From the NCBI RefSeq assembly GCF_947179515.1, contig NC_067485.1, positions 13,830,096-13,894,095 on the forward strand: 64,000 nt of DNA. The letters are read 5' to 3'. Shown piece after piece: positions 20,215 through 30,849 of the stretch (position 1 is its first letter; every line of letters starts with the position of its first letter). The translations under genes were made by a program, and so were the position numbers. The notes below the pieces were generated by a model. That model was not told the origin of the DNA and did no database searches. It saw nothing but the letters and a program-made list of their open reading frames with translations. The DNA is from Apodemus sylvaticus. Its lineage: Eukaryota > Chordata > Mammalia > Rodentia > Muridae.

Positions 20215-20673
20215 AGGCTCCGTTCTGAAAGCACTTGTCTCCAGCTGTCAGAAGTGTTTTGAGGGTAATTGTCATTTATTGAACTTTGCTCATTACTTCT
20301 TACTAATCACCAGTGAGCAGATCATAGTCGGGGCTCTAAAAGAGCCCTGCAGTGAAGATTGTATTTATGAGACTGTGCAGCCTTCCCAATCCCATTCTCA
20401 GACCTAGGGACGCTTAGTAATATAGCAATCTATATCTGGCCTTAAAGTGGAGGTGAACATGAAGGAAGGGAGACAAGGGATAGTGCCGAGGACATCCAAG
20501 TGTTTAATGGTGAAGTTCGTTATATAGACATATGTGTGGGCAACAGCTCACAGAACTAGGCCAAGCTTCTTCAGATGTGTTCTTTTTCACTGGTTATATT
20601 ATGAAATACAGTACTCATGTGGTTCATGGTACTGTGTTAATCACCCTGTCTTAACTCTATCTAGAAAGTAAGG
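20215..20673. other. Unique non-coding stretch
   Basis: Nothing recognisable except a weak MIR-like CATTTATTGAACTTTGC near 20272. Confidence 0.35.
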
Positions 20674-20815
20674 AACTGCCAGGCAGTGGCACGCTTTTAA
20701 TTCCAGTACTTGGGAGGCAGAGACAAGTGGATTTCTGAGTTTGAGGCCATCCTGGTCTGCAGAGTGAGTTCCAGGAGAGCCAGGGCTACACAGAGAAAAC
20801 CTGTCTTGAAAAAAC
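20674..20815 (+). mobile_element. B1 SINE
   Basis: CAGGCAGTGGCACGCTTTTAATTCCAG, GGGAGGCAGAGACAAGTGG, TTTCTGAGTTTGAGGCCATCC, GTGAGTTCCAGGAGAGCCAGGG and GAAAACCTGTCTTGAAAAAA define a full-length 7SL-derived B1 of mouse type. Its A-rich tail runs directly into the GGAA microsatellite. The open frame over it on both strands is a repeat artefact. Confidence 0.95.
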
Positions 20816-20822
20816 AAAAAAA

Positions 20823-20931
20823 GAAAGGAAGGAAGGAAGGAAAGGAAGGAAGGAAGGAAGGAAGGAAGGAAGGAAGGAAGGAAGGAAGGAAGGAAGGAGG
20901 GAAGGAAGGAAGGGAGAGAAAGGGTTTCTGG
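20823..20931. repeat. (GGAA)n microsatellite from a B1 tail
   Basis: Tetranucleotide GGAA repeats, with about 13 uninterrupted copies from 20844, then interrupted copies. Each copy holds the GGAA core bound by ETS factors. Confidence 0.97.
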
Positions 20932-21687
20932 GAACTTAACAAGTTCTCATAAGCAACTGAAAATGCTAAACTAATTAGTCAAATATCAAATGATACAACA
21001 ACTATATTAGGGTAAGGTGTGAGCCACACTTGTAGGTTAGACAGACACAAACCAGCTGCAAAGATTAACCTGATTCCACCATGTGTCGCCTGGAATAATG
21101 GGGGAGACACTTGGACAGAGAAGTGGAGGGGTCATGCTGCAAACATATAGCCACAGAACTTTGACAGTAATGGCCCGACAGGCCTGGAGTCAGAGGTCTT
21201 TGTAAAAGAAAGTCTCACATCCAAAGAGCCAAAAGGTTTTGGTGGGTAGGCACATCTAGGACTTTGGAGTTTGGAGGGACTTGTGGTCAGGGACAAACAA
21301 GGGGTCATAGGTCCTCATTTATAAATATAACCTCATTATTTTACATAGACTGACATCCATGTTCTGCACCATGTTGAGCACCCAGAATATGCAGGCAACT
21401 TCTTCAAGCAAAGCCCTGAAGCTCTCTTCCTAAGACTTCTTGGCCTGAGTTCCAGCAGAGCCTTCAGAAGAAGAGGTTAGGAGCTAAAGCAAACATCCCA
21501 GCTTCATGCTACATAGAACAGCTCTGAAACAGGCTCTGAACAGCTCCTAGTGAGACAAGGCTTCAAGTGCCCACTCTACCTTCATCAATGAATGTGACTT
21601 GTGCTGGCTTCCTGCTCTTCTGCACCCACCAACCACGCTTTCTGGAAAGCAAAAGCCACTTGCACTCCAGCCTTGGTCTCAAGGTTG
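20932..21687. other. Unique non-coding stretch
   Basis: No gene or repeat family recognised. Confidence 0.4.
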
Positions 21688-21688
21688 T

Positions 21689-21730
<42 letters not shown>
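21688..21730. repeat. (TG)n microsatellite
   Basis: About 20 TG units with a TATG break at the right edge. Confidence 0.97.
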
Positions 21731-21735
<5 letters not shown>

Positions 21736-22744
21736 TTAAACTACAATGGTTTCTGGATTCTCTTTCTCCTATGATTAAGTACACTAACCAGATGGTACCT
21801 CAGATCTCCTTAACTTACAGTGGGTTTAGATCATAATAAAGTCACTAAAGTTTGAAAGTATCTTGAGTTGATAATGCATAGAATCAATGTCCTGGGCATC
21901 TGGCTGGAACAACTCAGCCCACTGAGGCATGCTGGTCCTTTTCCTTCAAGATTGAAGGGCTGAGAAGGAGCTGTGGCTCACTGCCATTTCCTAATATTAG
22001 TAGAGATTCAAACACAAAGCTCACATGGAGAATCATCAAGCCAAGGACTCTCAACCGATGATGTCTTTAAATGGATTTGAAGTGGCCTCCAGGATTAAAG
22101 CAAAGGGATCTGAACGATCATTCTGGTTTAAATTAAACATTCATTCCTTTTGGAGTGTCGTGTTGAGATGATATTCATTGAGCATCTCTACTGGGAAGGC
22201 CAGGGGACGACACTGAGCATGCTAAGAGGCAGAATCGTCCATGCTAGCAGGATAGACAATATATGTGTGCAAGCAAAGATAATATCAACTCCCTCTCCAT
22301 ATGCAACAAGTCCCTACTAGGGCCCCACTTTATGCCCAGAAATGGAAACAAAAATCAGGTACCATTTCTGGCATCACATCACCTCTGGTAATGAGAAAAA
22401 CAACCTGAGACAGATGATCACCAACGTCTGTCACAAGGATCATGGGAGAAGTCCACTGTGTTGAGACTCAGACACATCGAAGTCAAGGGACAGCCATTAT
22501 TATTGCTCCTATTACAAGCTGTGACCAGGATGCTTATCCTGTTCATTTGTAGGCTTGAGAACACAAATATAAATTTCAGTTAAGTAGCCTTGATTTAAGG
22601 GGACATGGGTCCAAAGCGTCAGACTTACACAGAGATATAAATGTTCCCATGGACTAACAATCTGACCTATCTACCAAACTACACCATGATGCCCACCAGA
22701 AGGAAGCCGTTCACCAGGTGTTGCAGGACTTTCCATGTCCATCA
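21731..22744. other. Unique stretch, possibly with an old MIR-like piece
   Basis: No gene is recognised. ATTCATTGAGCATCTCTACTGGG near 22171-22195 resembles the TTGAGCACCTACTATGTGCC text of old MIR/L2 repeats, but only weakly. Confidence 0.35.
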
Positions 22745-23050
22745 CATTAGGACAGTGGAAGGCCTGTGATTGGACAGGAAGAGGGAGGTGGAGCTAGGAG
22801 TATGAGGGACAGAGAAGTCTTAGGAGGGGAAGAAAGAAGAATGGAGATGACTTCGGATGCGGACCTGTGTAGCATTTACTAGCCACAAATAGCTAAATTT
22901 TTATACAGTTAGAAATATTGGGATAAAGCTTTTATCATTATCAATTGGCTCTTAAATTACTGTATTGGCATCTTGTAATTGTGATTTTAAATATACATAA
23001 ATCTAATTGGTTAACTAACCAAGCATTAAGAGTCATGCTTCTACGGGGTA
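22745..23050 (+). repeat. Mouse interspersed repeat, name unknown
   Basis: The order GTGATTGGACAGGAAG, GGAGCTAGGAG, GAAATATTGGGATAAAGC, TATCAATTGGCTCTTAAATTAC and AAATCTAATTGGTTA matches a dispersed mouse repeat I have met before but cannot name. No open frame. Confidence 0.35.
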
Positions 23051-23639
23051 ATTGGGAGTGAGCTGGTAGACCATGGGATGTGTGGGCATTGTGTGGAAGC
23101 GAAATGAACTCTCGGGAACCCCGCCAGACAGTTGACTGAGTGGGGGCTGGAAAGTGGGCAGGCCAGGCCGCAGAACACGAGAGCGTGGGCCTAATCTTTG
23201 GAGAGTCCGTGGGTCTATTGGCAAGCTAGCAGGAGCCCTTTGGCCTGGTAGGAGGTCTGAGGATCACTATTGCCTTGTGCCAGCAGTGTTTTTTTAATAC
23301 TTCCTGCAACAGCCAGGGACCTTGAAGACCCCAGCCACAGCATGGCAGATCCGTCTTGTCTTCCTGCTTGAATTCAACCAGCTCCATTGCACAGAGAAAG
23401 GCTGAAGCTAGACAATTGTCTAGGGTGGCCCTGCTTTTCTCCCCCCCCAAGCCCTTGCAGATCTCAGTGAAGAGAACAAAGCAGGCAGAGGGAGGAACAA
23501 CCTTCTAACCAAAGAAAGCAGGGGACCAGGTTCTTATGCCCACTCACACTATGAAAAGTTAAAAGAAAAATTAATGTCCCTCCCTCCTTGAGCGTCCAAA
23601 AAATGAAAAGGATAGACCATCCCATTCTCTTTCTAGAAG
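23051..23639. other. Unique stretch, moderately CpG-containing at left
   Basis: 23095-23225 holds several CpGs (GAAGCGAAAT, CTCGGGAACCCCGCC, GGCCGCAG, CACGAGAGCG, GTCCGTGG). No gene or repeat family recognised. Confidence 0.35.
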
Positions 23640-25475
23640 GCTAGCATTTTTTCTGATAGCAAAACCAGACTAATAGAAACACTAATTGAAAAAAATGCTA
23701 CAGACTATCTCGCTGGCAAGTATTGACACAAAGACCCTCAGCAAATTTAACAATGTATTGAAAGGATCAGGTTCTATAGCCAAGTGGGGCTTACAGGACT
23801 CAACACAGAGTAAGCAACAGTATATAATATATTGCATCAGCAAGTTTAAGGAACTTAACTTTAAATATAACTTTAACTTTAAATATAAAATTAACTTTAA
23901 ATATAAAATCATCTCAACTGACAAAAAAGAAAGTACTCAATAATACTGACCATGACTTCGGGGTGGTGGGGATAGGGATACAGAAAAAGGCAGCCATACA
24001 AGCAAACCACCTCAGTAAGTTGCAGGGATAAAAAGCCCTAGGTAAAATGGTGCTCAGAGGTAAAAAATAAAAGCCTTTTTCTATCAAGGGAAAGTCAAGG
24101 ATGCCCACACTTGCCCTCTGTGTTCAGAATAGTGTAGACGTTCTAGATGCAGCAATTGGATAAGAAAGGAAAGAAAGCCAGCAATGGGCGATTGAAAAAG
24201 AGAAGAAAACATTGTTTATGACATGGTGTTACAAAGCTTATAGAAGAAAGAAAGAAATGTAGGTATGGGATACAAGATCAGCACATGGTATCAACTGCAT
24301 TCTATACATGAACATTGATCAAACTAAAACCTGCATTAAGGAAACAGTGCCATGTATAGCAGCATCAGTAAAGATAAGACACTTAGAGGAAGAATACCTG
24401 CAGAGCTGAAATACTGAAAGCTTCAAGAGCATTACTGAAAGAAGCTAAAGAACACCACTGAATAGAAATAGACAGCATATTAGAAGATGTAAGAGTACTT
24501 ACAATAAAACACAGACTCATTATGCATCCTATCAAACTCAATGCAATTCCCATTAAAAATTCTAAATGGCAATTTTGCAGAAATGGGGTGGGGGGGAAGG
24601 GAGACTAGAAAATTCATAATGAACTCAACTAGCCAAAATTATCTTGAAAAATAAAAACAAAGTTGGGAGTCTCACATGCCCTGATTTTAAAACACATGAC
24701 AAACCTACCAAGAGTTTATCATGGGCTTCAAAAGAGATATGTAAATAGATGAGATAAACAAGAGTGGGGAAGAATGTCCTTGGTACCTTCCCAGCAAAAC
24801 CATGCAACAGGGAGAGGGTGGTATTTCTAACACATCCTGCTGAGAAAACAGTAAGTATCACCACACACAAACAGCACACTCCAGACAGCAAAGTGAACTT
24901 ACAATGGATCAAAGACAAAGCTACACCCCCAAAAGTGTGAAACCCCTAGAAGAAACCAGGTGGAGATTCTCAACTACTGGTTCAGTCAGGATTTCTTAGC
25001 TGCAGCACCAGCAACGTGGGTAATAAATGTAAAAAATAAGTAAAAGTTCAAAATAGTTGGGCAAAACCCATGATAAACACACTGAGGATTAAGCTATCAA
25101 GGGAGGGAAATACTTACAAATCTATATGAGAGATTGATATTAGAGATGTGTTTCTAAATTATTGAGCTCAATACACACGAAAAAATTAACAAATTGAAGC
25201 TGAAGTATCTAAACAAATGCTTCTCTGTGAGTGATGCAAAAAAGCCAGATCTCGTGGAAAGAGGCCAGTATCTAGAGAAGTGTCAATGAACGTCATAGTG
25301 ACATTTGCTACAAGTGCCTACTAGGATGCCCAGCCTAAAGATAAAGGATAGCAAGCACTGGCTGGAATGGAGCCGTTAGAGCCTTCCTCCATTGTTGATG
25401 ATGATAGGAAATGGTGTCGTTGCTATGGAAAACAGTGCAGCAGCTAAGTTCAACCAGAAGCATCCTGTTGAGGAA
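23640..25475 (+). pseudogene. Old L1 ORF2 remnant (reverse transcriptase to C-terminal part)
   Basis: Aligns in order with L1 ORF2: the CTCAGCAAATTTAACAATGTATTGAAAGG block, the CAATGCAATTCCCATTAAAAATTC block, GGATCAAAGACAAAGC, GTGAAACCCCTAGAAGAAACC, AACAAATTGAAGC and TTGCTATGGAAAACAGTGCAGCAGC. Many frameshifts and stops leave no long frame. It also contains a short triplicated TTTAAATATAA motif at 23855-23909. The old age (no 3' tail, no visible target duplication) fits L1M or early Lx. Confidence 0.8.
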
Positions 25476-26462
25476 GACAGGACATCAAGCAGATGCACAG
25501 AGGAATGAGCTTGCAACAGATGCTTGCTCAGTGGATCTGACTGGATCAGGAAGCCGGGATGACAGAAAGTTAGGACCAAGCTGTAAATCTCGAGGCCCAA
25601 TCCCAGAGATTAAAATGCATTGAATGTTACACAGAACCAGTGTGGCTTGGAGAATAACCACTGACCAGACTGTCCCCATATGTCTTATATTTGCTAAATG
25701 AATATTCTCTTTGGCCTTGTGTGCTCCTAACTACCTATGGCTATATAACGAATGACGTCAAATTTTTATAGCTTCAGAAGACAGCATTGATTCTCTTACA
25801 ATGTCCACAGATGGCAACCCCCTACTTAGATTTTCAGTGTCCTGAGTTGGAGTCTCTCACAGGCTCTCATGAAGGCATTGGACAATATTACAGCAACTTT
25901 GAAGGTTAGCCAGTGAAGGATCTACAGAGATTCCTCTACCCAGGATGCAGTTTTTCCCTTACAAACTCAGTGTGAACAGAAGCATCATTGTTAGTGGAAC
26001 TATTCGGGGATGTGAGTGTATTTACTGAGCATCACGCCTAAATACCTTTAGTGACCTCAGAGTACTTTCATCAGCCCAATACAATAAAGTGCTCAGTATC
26101 TCATGTCATTGATGGAATGCTGCTCTAAAGGGAAAACTTGAATGGTTGCATGAGCATACTTCCAAATCATTGTAAATCCATTGAGCAGGAACATTGTAAA
26201 CCCTGGCTTTATCCATTGTGTGGATAGTCAGGTTAACACCCGTTCCTCTTGCTGAGGGGCCTAGCCCTACTGTCACGCAGGGAACTGTGGGAATCTGGGA
26301 AAAGTTATTTAACCGCTTTAACTCCCAGGCTTCTTCACACGCTACAGGGATGGATAGGGGAATGTGATGTCAGGAACAGCTTCTATCTCCATGAACAGTG
26401 GTCATAAACATTCAGCAAGATCATTAGAAGACTTTTTTAAAAAGGAATAAAATTAAATAAAT
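25476..26462. other. Mostly unique, one possible ancient repeat
   Basis: 25735-25960 (CTATATAACGAATGACGTCAAATTTTTATAGC followed by a CTTAGATTTTC...GGAGTCTCTCACAGGCTC order) weakly resembles a mammal-wide repeat with the text AACAAATTACC...TTAAAACAACA. The rest shows nothing recognisable. Confidence 0.35.
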
Positions 26463-26477
26463 AAAAAAATGTAGGGA

Positions 26478-27095
26478 TGGCGGTTCCTCCGAAAACTGGG
26501 CACCTCACTTCCAGAAGATCCTGCTATACCACTCCTGGGCATATACCCAGAGGATTCCCCACCATGTAATAAGGATACATGCTCTACTATGTTCATAGCA
26601 GCCCTATTTATAATTGCCAGATGCTGGAAAGAACCCAGGTATCCCTCAACAGAAGAGTGGATGCAAAAAATGTGGTATATCTACACAATGGAGTACTATT
26701 CAGCCATTAGAAACAATGAATTCATGAAATTCTTAGGCAAATGGATGGAGCTAGAGAACATCATACTAAGTGAGGTAACCCAGACTCAAAAGGTGAATCA
26801 TGGTATGCACTCACTAATAAGTGGTTATTAACCTAGAAAACTGGAATACCCAAAACATAATCCACACATCAAAGGAGATACAAGAAGAAAGCAGGAGTGG
26901 TCCCTGGTTCTGGAAAGACTCAGTGAAACAGTATTTGGCATAACCAGAACGGGGAACTGGGAAGGGGTGGGAGGGAGGACAGGGGAAGAGAAGGGGGCTT
27001 ACGGGACTTTCGGGGAGTGGGGGGGGGGCTAGAAAAGGGGAAATCATTTGAAATGTAAATAAATTATATCGAATAAAAAAAATAACAATAAAAAA
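26478..27095 (+). mobile_element. 5'-truncated rodent L1 with target-site duplication
   Basis: Starts inside ORF2 at GGCGGTTCCTCCGAAAACTGG and runs through the native ORF2 end. The frame 26589-26831 (80 codons) is intact and ends ...MKFLGKWMELENIILSEV...HSLISGY then TAA, as in rodent L1. The 3' UTR with a G-rich tract (27012-27030) and an A-rich tail follow. AAAAATGTAGGGA (26465-26477) and AAAAAGGTAGGGA (27097-27109) form the target duplication, with one difference. Standard L1 retrotransposition signature. Confidence 0.93.
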
Positions 27096-27109
27096 AAAAA
27101 AGGTAGGGA

Positions 27110-27348
27110 GAAGAGCACCACCAACCTGCCCGGCCAGCTGAGCGAGAAGCCTGGCTTTGACTAGCACTCCATTCATTTCAAATGCCTTGGAGCAAGACAG
27201 CCCGGGCTTTGTTTGCCCTACACGGATGTATGTGAGCTACTCAGAACCGGAGTGGGAGCATCCGTTCATTTATTCCTTTTCAATCAGTAAATATTTAACA
27301 GCCTACCTACTCATTGGCAGGCACCAAAAATAATTTAATGAGCATGAA
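27110..27348. other. Unique non-coding stretch
   Basis: Nothing recognisable. Confidence 0.4.
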
Positions 27349-27500
27349 GGAAAGGGAGGGATGGAGGGAAGGGATGGAGGGAAGGAAGGAATGGAAGGAG
27401 GGAGGGAGGGAAGGAAGGAAGGAAGGAAGAAAGGAAGGAAGGAAGGAAGGAAGGAAGGAAGGAAGGAAGGAAGGAAGGAAGGAAGGAAGGAAGGAAGGAA
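27349..27500. repeat. (GGAA)n microsatellite
   Basis: GGGA/GGAA variants lead into about 17 uninterrupted GGAA copies (27433-27500). No SINE tail precedes it, unlike the GGAA tract at 20.8 kb. It can act as an array of ETS cores. Confidence 0.97.
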
Positions 27501-27711
27501 CCATCCTAATGATTCTGAAATACATTCCACTAGTCTATTGAGGTATTCAGGCATTAATTTGTTACTTCATTATCCATCACAACAAATGATTTAATTAAGT
27601 GAAACAATAATCAGGGCATATTTGTTTTGAGCAATGTATCTCTCTAAAGACATATAAGAAATTGGCATATGGAACTCAGCCACCTGGCCTGGAGACCCAA
27701 AGACAGTTTTT
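27501..27711. other. AT-rich stretch, unassigned
   Basis: No gene or repeat family recognised; abuts an L1 3' UTR fragment. Confidence 0.35.
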
Positions 27712-27865
27712 TGAAGCCTACTACACAAGAGGGAAACCATGATTGGTACTGTAAACCTGGCTTAAAACCTGTGACTGAGAAGGTAACAGACCCTAAGCAG
27801 GATACTTACTTACTGTACATTTAGCTAAGCTAAACTACAGCACCCAGCTGTCTTACAAAGGTGTC
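27712..27865 (+). repeat. L1 3' UTR fragment, copy A of an intrawindow repeat
   Basis: About 155 bases nearly matched at 29855-30010: ACACAAGAGGGAAACCATGATTGG, GTAAACCTGGCTTAAAACCTGTGACTGAG, CACCCAGCTGTCTTACA. The second copy lies inside an L1 3' UTR, so this one is probably the remains of another L1 3' UTR. Confidence 0.75.
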
Positions 27866-28009
27866 TTTCATAGATGTCTCTCCTCTTCCTCAACTTATTC
27901 TTCCTCAAGTCATTGTACTAGGGACTCCCCAAAGACTTACCAAGTGTTTGACAGGAAGCCTCCATCTTCCTAACAGGGCCTAGAAGCACAGGTAGCAAAC
28001 TTGAGCCAC

Positions 28010-28600
28010 CTCCTCCTGTCCTATCTTAACTTAGGGCTTCCTGAAGCCCTGCACACTACCAGTCTGGTACCCTCTACACCTTCTCCTGGCCCCTTCCCAC
28101 TAGAGATTCCCCATAGCTTCACACAGCACCCATCTACAATCATTTGTGTCTTCTCTCTGTCTCTCCCTAGTCCAGAATTCAGAAATCCCCACCCACCACA
28201 CATCCAAAACCTTCCAGCCACTGCAAAAGGCCACAAGCACGTGTGGCCCATGGTATGTTCCAAAACTCATAGCAAAGGACACAGCTGACAACCTGACTCT
28301 AGATGCCCAGGCCCCATTGTAGGAGCACAAGCAACATGAAAAACTAAAATATGTCCCCTCCAAGAACACCAACTGCATAGGAATAGTCTCTAATGACAGC
28401 AACTCAGACAAAACACAGGACACAGAGTTTAAAAGGATAATTGTAAACCTGTCCCAAAGTTGTAACCAAAGTAGTAAGGCAAGAGAAGAAAATAAAAGGA
28501 TTACAAATAGAGAAGAAGAGATCAAAAGATCTCTGTCTGAAGATGGTACAATTTTAGACAGAAGAGATTCCGCTAAAAACATATAGACATGGTCCACAGT
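28010..28600 (+). pseudogene. Old L1/HAL1-like 5' region and ORF1 remnant
   Basis: Pyrimidine-rich leader, then ATGCCCAGGCCCCATTGTAGGAGCAC and AGCAACATGAAAAAC, as at the start of old rodent L1/HAL1 ORF1. Translation in one frame gives ...SDKTQDTEFKRIIVNL..., matching the EFKR-type N-terminal part of L1 ORF1. It is broken by stops and frameshifts. The 165-codon minus-strand frame here is antisense noise. Confidence 0.55.
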
Positions 28601-28619
28601 TTCAGCAAAGCCTCAGGTC

Positions 28620-28870
28620 ACAAAATTAGCATACTAAGTCAGGACCATTACTTGGATAGAAAGATTAGTTTTCTCTAAAGAAATGGCCTTTGAAAGGCTA
28701 TGCAGGATCCAATGGCTGACCCGACGTCCATGCACAATTGCACATCACTGATAGACTTCGGTGGGCTATGAAAAGGACAGGAAGTTGGAAGGGACGCTTG
28801 GGGGAGGAGTCAGGGAAAGCACAAATGCAGAGTTGGGGGTTATTATATTATATATTATATTATATTATAT
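28620..28870 (+). repeat. L1 3'-end fragment with TATTA repeat
   Basis: GGACAGGAAGTTGGAAGGGACGCTTGGGGGAGGAG and the AT repeat TATTATATTATATTA (28838-28875) resemble an Lx 3' UTR end. If so, an L1 3' end lies between ORF1-like and ORF2-like pieces, that is, nested or rearranged elements. Confidence 0.4.
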
Positions 28871-28875
28871 TATAT

Positions 28876-29153
28876 TAATTATAATCAAATCCATCTACGT
28901 ATGACATTCTCAGAGAATTCATTTTTAAAAGCATTTGTATATACCAATGGCAGACAAACTGACATGGTATGAAACAGAGAAAAACCCTTGGAGTAAATTT
29001 AACCAAGGAAATATAGCATGTCCACGGTAAAAATGTAAAGCAATGAAGAAATATATGGAGGAAAATCCTAGAAAATGAAAAAAAAAAAACTTCATTCTCA
29101 TGGATTGGTAGAGTCAACACTGTAATGATGGCCATCTTACCAAAGTAATCTAC

Positions 29154-29207
<54 letters not shown>

Positions 29208-29672
29208 GCAGATAAAGTCAAGACACAGTTCATCAAAAAGAACCAAGATGGAGGTGTTGTCACACCCTTAGCTATACTTACAGGGCCAGAATAAGAAAAA
29301 CAGCTTGCTATTGAGGGGGTGAGCAGACACAGGTAATTTCTGTAGCTCAAGGACCCAAATACAACCTGCCTCAGCTGCAGCCATGCTAGACAAGCATGCT
29401 AGAATGTGTACTGGAATGAAGACACTATCTTTAACAGAAGACACTGGACAAGCTAGATACCTACATATAAAATGATGACACCAGATTCTTAGGCCCAAAG
29501 ATCTCAGAATCACACATAAAACCCTGGAAGTGCTAGAGGAAAAAGGTGGGAACTGCTATACAAGACGCAGACAGAGGCAAAGAGCTTTTAAACAGAACTG
29601 GACTCTGGTTTCTCACAAAATAAAGTCAACGATTGACAAAAAAAGTTTGGTATGGCTGAGTTGGAAGATTGC
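28876..29672 (+). pseudogene. L1 ORF2 remnant (thumb to C-terminal region)
   Basis: Nucleotide blocks in L1 ORF2 order: TATACCAATGGCAGACAAAC, CTCATGGATTGGTAGAGTCAACAC, GATGGCCATCTTACCAAAGTAATCTACAGAT, AAAAAGAACCAAGATGGAGG, GAAGACACTATCTTTAACAG, CATAAAACCCTGGAAGTGCTAGAGG, AAAGAGCTTTTAAACAGAAC. A TAGA tetranucleotide tract (29154-29206) has grown at the ACAGAT site. Stops and shifts throughout. Confidence 0.8.
29154..29212. repeat. (TAGA)n microsatellite
   Basis: About 12 TAGA units, then CAGA variants, grown within an L1 ORF2 remnant just after the CTACAGAT block. Confidence 0.97.
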
Positions 29673-29699
29673 TCCCTGCTGGCTAGCTTTCATAATGCC

Positions 29700-30840
29700 A
29701 GAGGGGGTAATGCAAGCATCTTGTAAAAAGGATGTCAATGGGCTGCTGAGAACGCTACAATTTACAGTTCCAACCTGCCAGGCAAGACACGCCCACTGGC
29801 GCAATAATGGTGCAGCTGTCAAGGGGGCGACCAAGCACACTATCGTTGGTTTTTCAGGCCTATTACACAAGAGGGAAGCCGTGATTGGAACTATAAACCT
29901 GGCTTAAAACCTGTGACTAAGAAGGTAATAGGCCCTAGCCAGGACACTTACTAGTGTAAGTGTAACTAAACGAAACTCCAGTGCCCAGCTGTCTTACAGA
30001 TATTTGTGTTCATACTCATTCACAAACGCTACTCTCTCAGTCTTGATTAGACAAACTTCTGTTCTCAACTAAAGGAAGTGAATGCAGAGATTCATGGCTG
30101 TCCAAGATACTGAGGATTATGAATTGGGGAGTTCTCCGCCCGAAACATGACATTTATACAACCCCTTCTAAGTCTCAGAGGGTAAGAAGAATATCTGGGT
30201 TGCTTTCAACCTTAGCCAGAGATACTTCTTCTTGCAGAGGTAATGCAGAGACTGATTGGTCAAATCAACGAGGAGAAGTGACCGTGAGTGCTCAGCCCTA
30301 AATGAAACATCTCTATCAGCCACATCTCCCAGGCCCAGCGAACATCATAGAAGAGGAATGACAGACAGGAGGTAAGAACCAGAGGTAAAGAAGCATGCTG
30401 TGAAATATCATTTTATGAGCATGTCACGGCTGCTTCCCTCAAGAGCTCGCAGTAGCTGTAGTTACCTACGCAAGATTTGCACAAAACCAAGCCAGACAAA
30501 ATTCCAGTATGGGTGTGGGGGCGGAGCTCTTGAGGCTCCACCCCTCTGTGAGGATTGGTTGGCAGCTAATGGAGGCTATGAAAAGGATAGTAATTTTCGT
30601 TCTGGAAAGGAAATGTAGCCACTACCGGGTAGTGCCTCAGTGAGTGATTCCACATCCATACGCACAAGGGCAGCACTAATTAAACACATGGAGATATATT
30701 TAAAAGGAAGAAGGACGCATGATATTGCGAGCGGAATCTGTTGAAGGAGTTCACGGGAGTTGCAGGGAGAAAATGTCAGTAAATAGAATATTATATGGTA
30801 CACATGCATTAGACTCTTGAAGAATAAATACATTTTAAAA
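29700..30840 (+). repeat. Lx-type L1 3' UTR
   Basis: Contains copy B of the intrawindow repeat (29855-30010) and then the Lx-like order: CTCAGTCTTGATTAGACAAAC, CTGTCCAAGATACTGAGG, CAGCCCTAAATGAAACATCTC, GCGGAGCTCTTGAGGCTCCACCCC, GGCTATGAAAAGGATAG, GTAGCCACTACCGGGTAG and GCACTAATTAAACACATGG. It ends in an A-rich part at 30825-30840. It probably belongs to the ORF2 remnant upstream. Confidence 0.7.
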
Positions 30841-30849
30841 ATTAATAGG

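Noticed and set aside
28100..28597. 165-codon minus-strand frame
   Set aside because: Lies antisense to an old L1/HAL1-like leader and ORF1 remnant.
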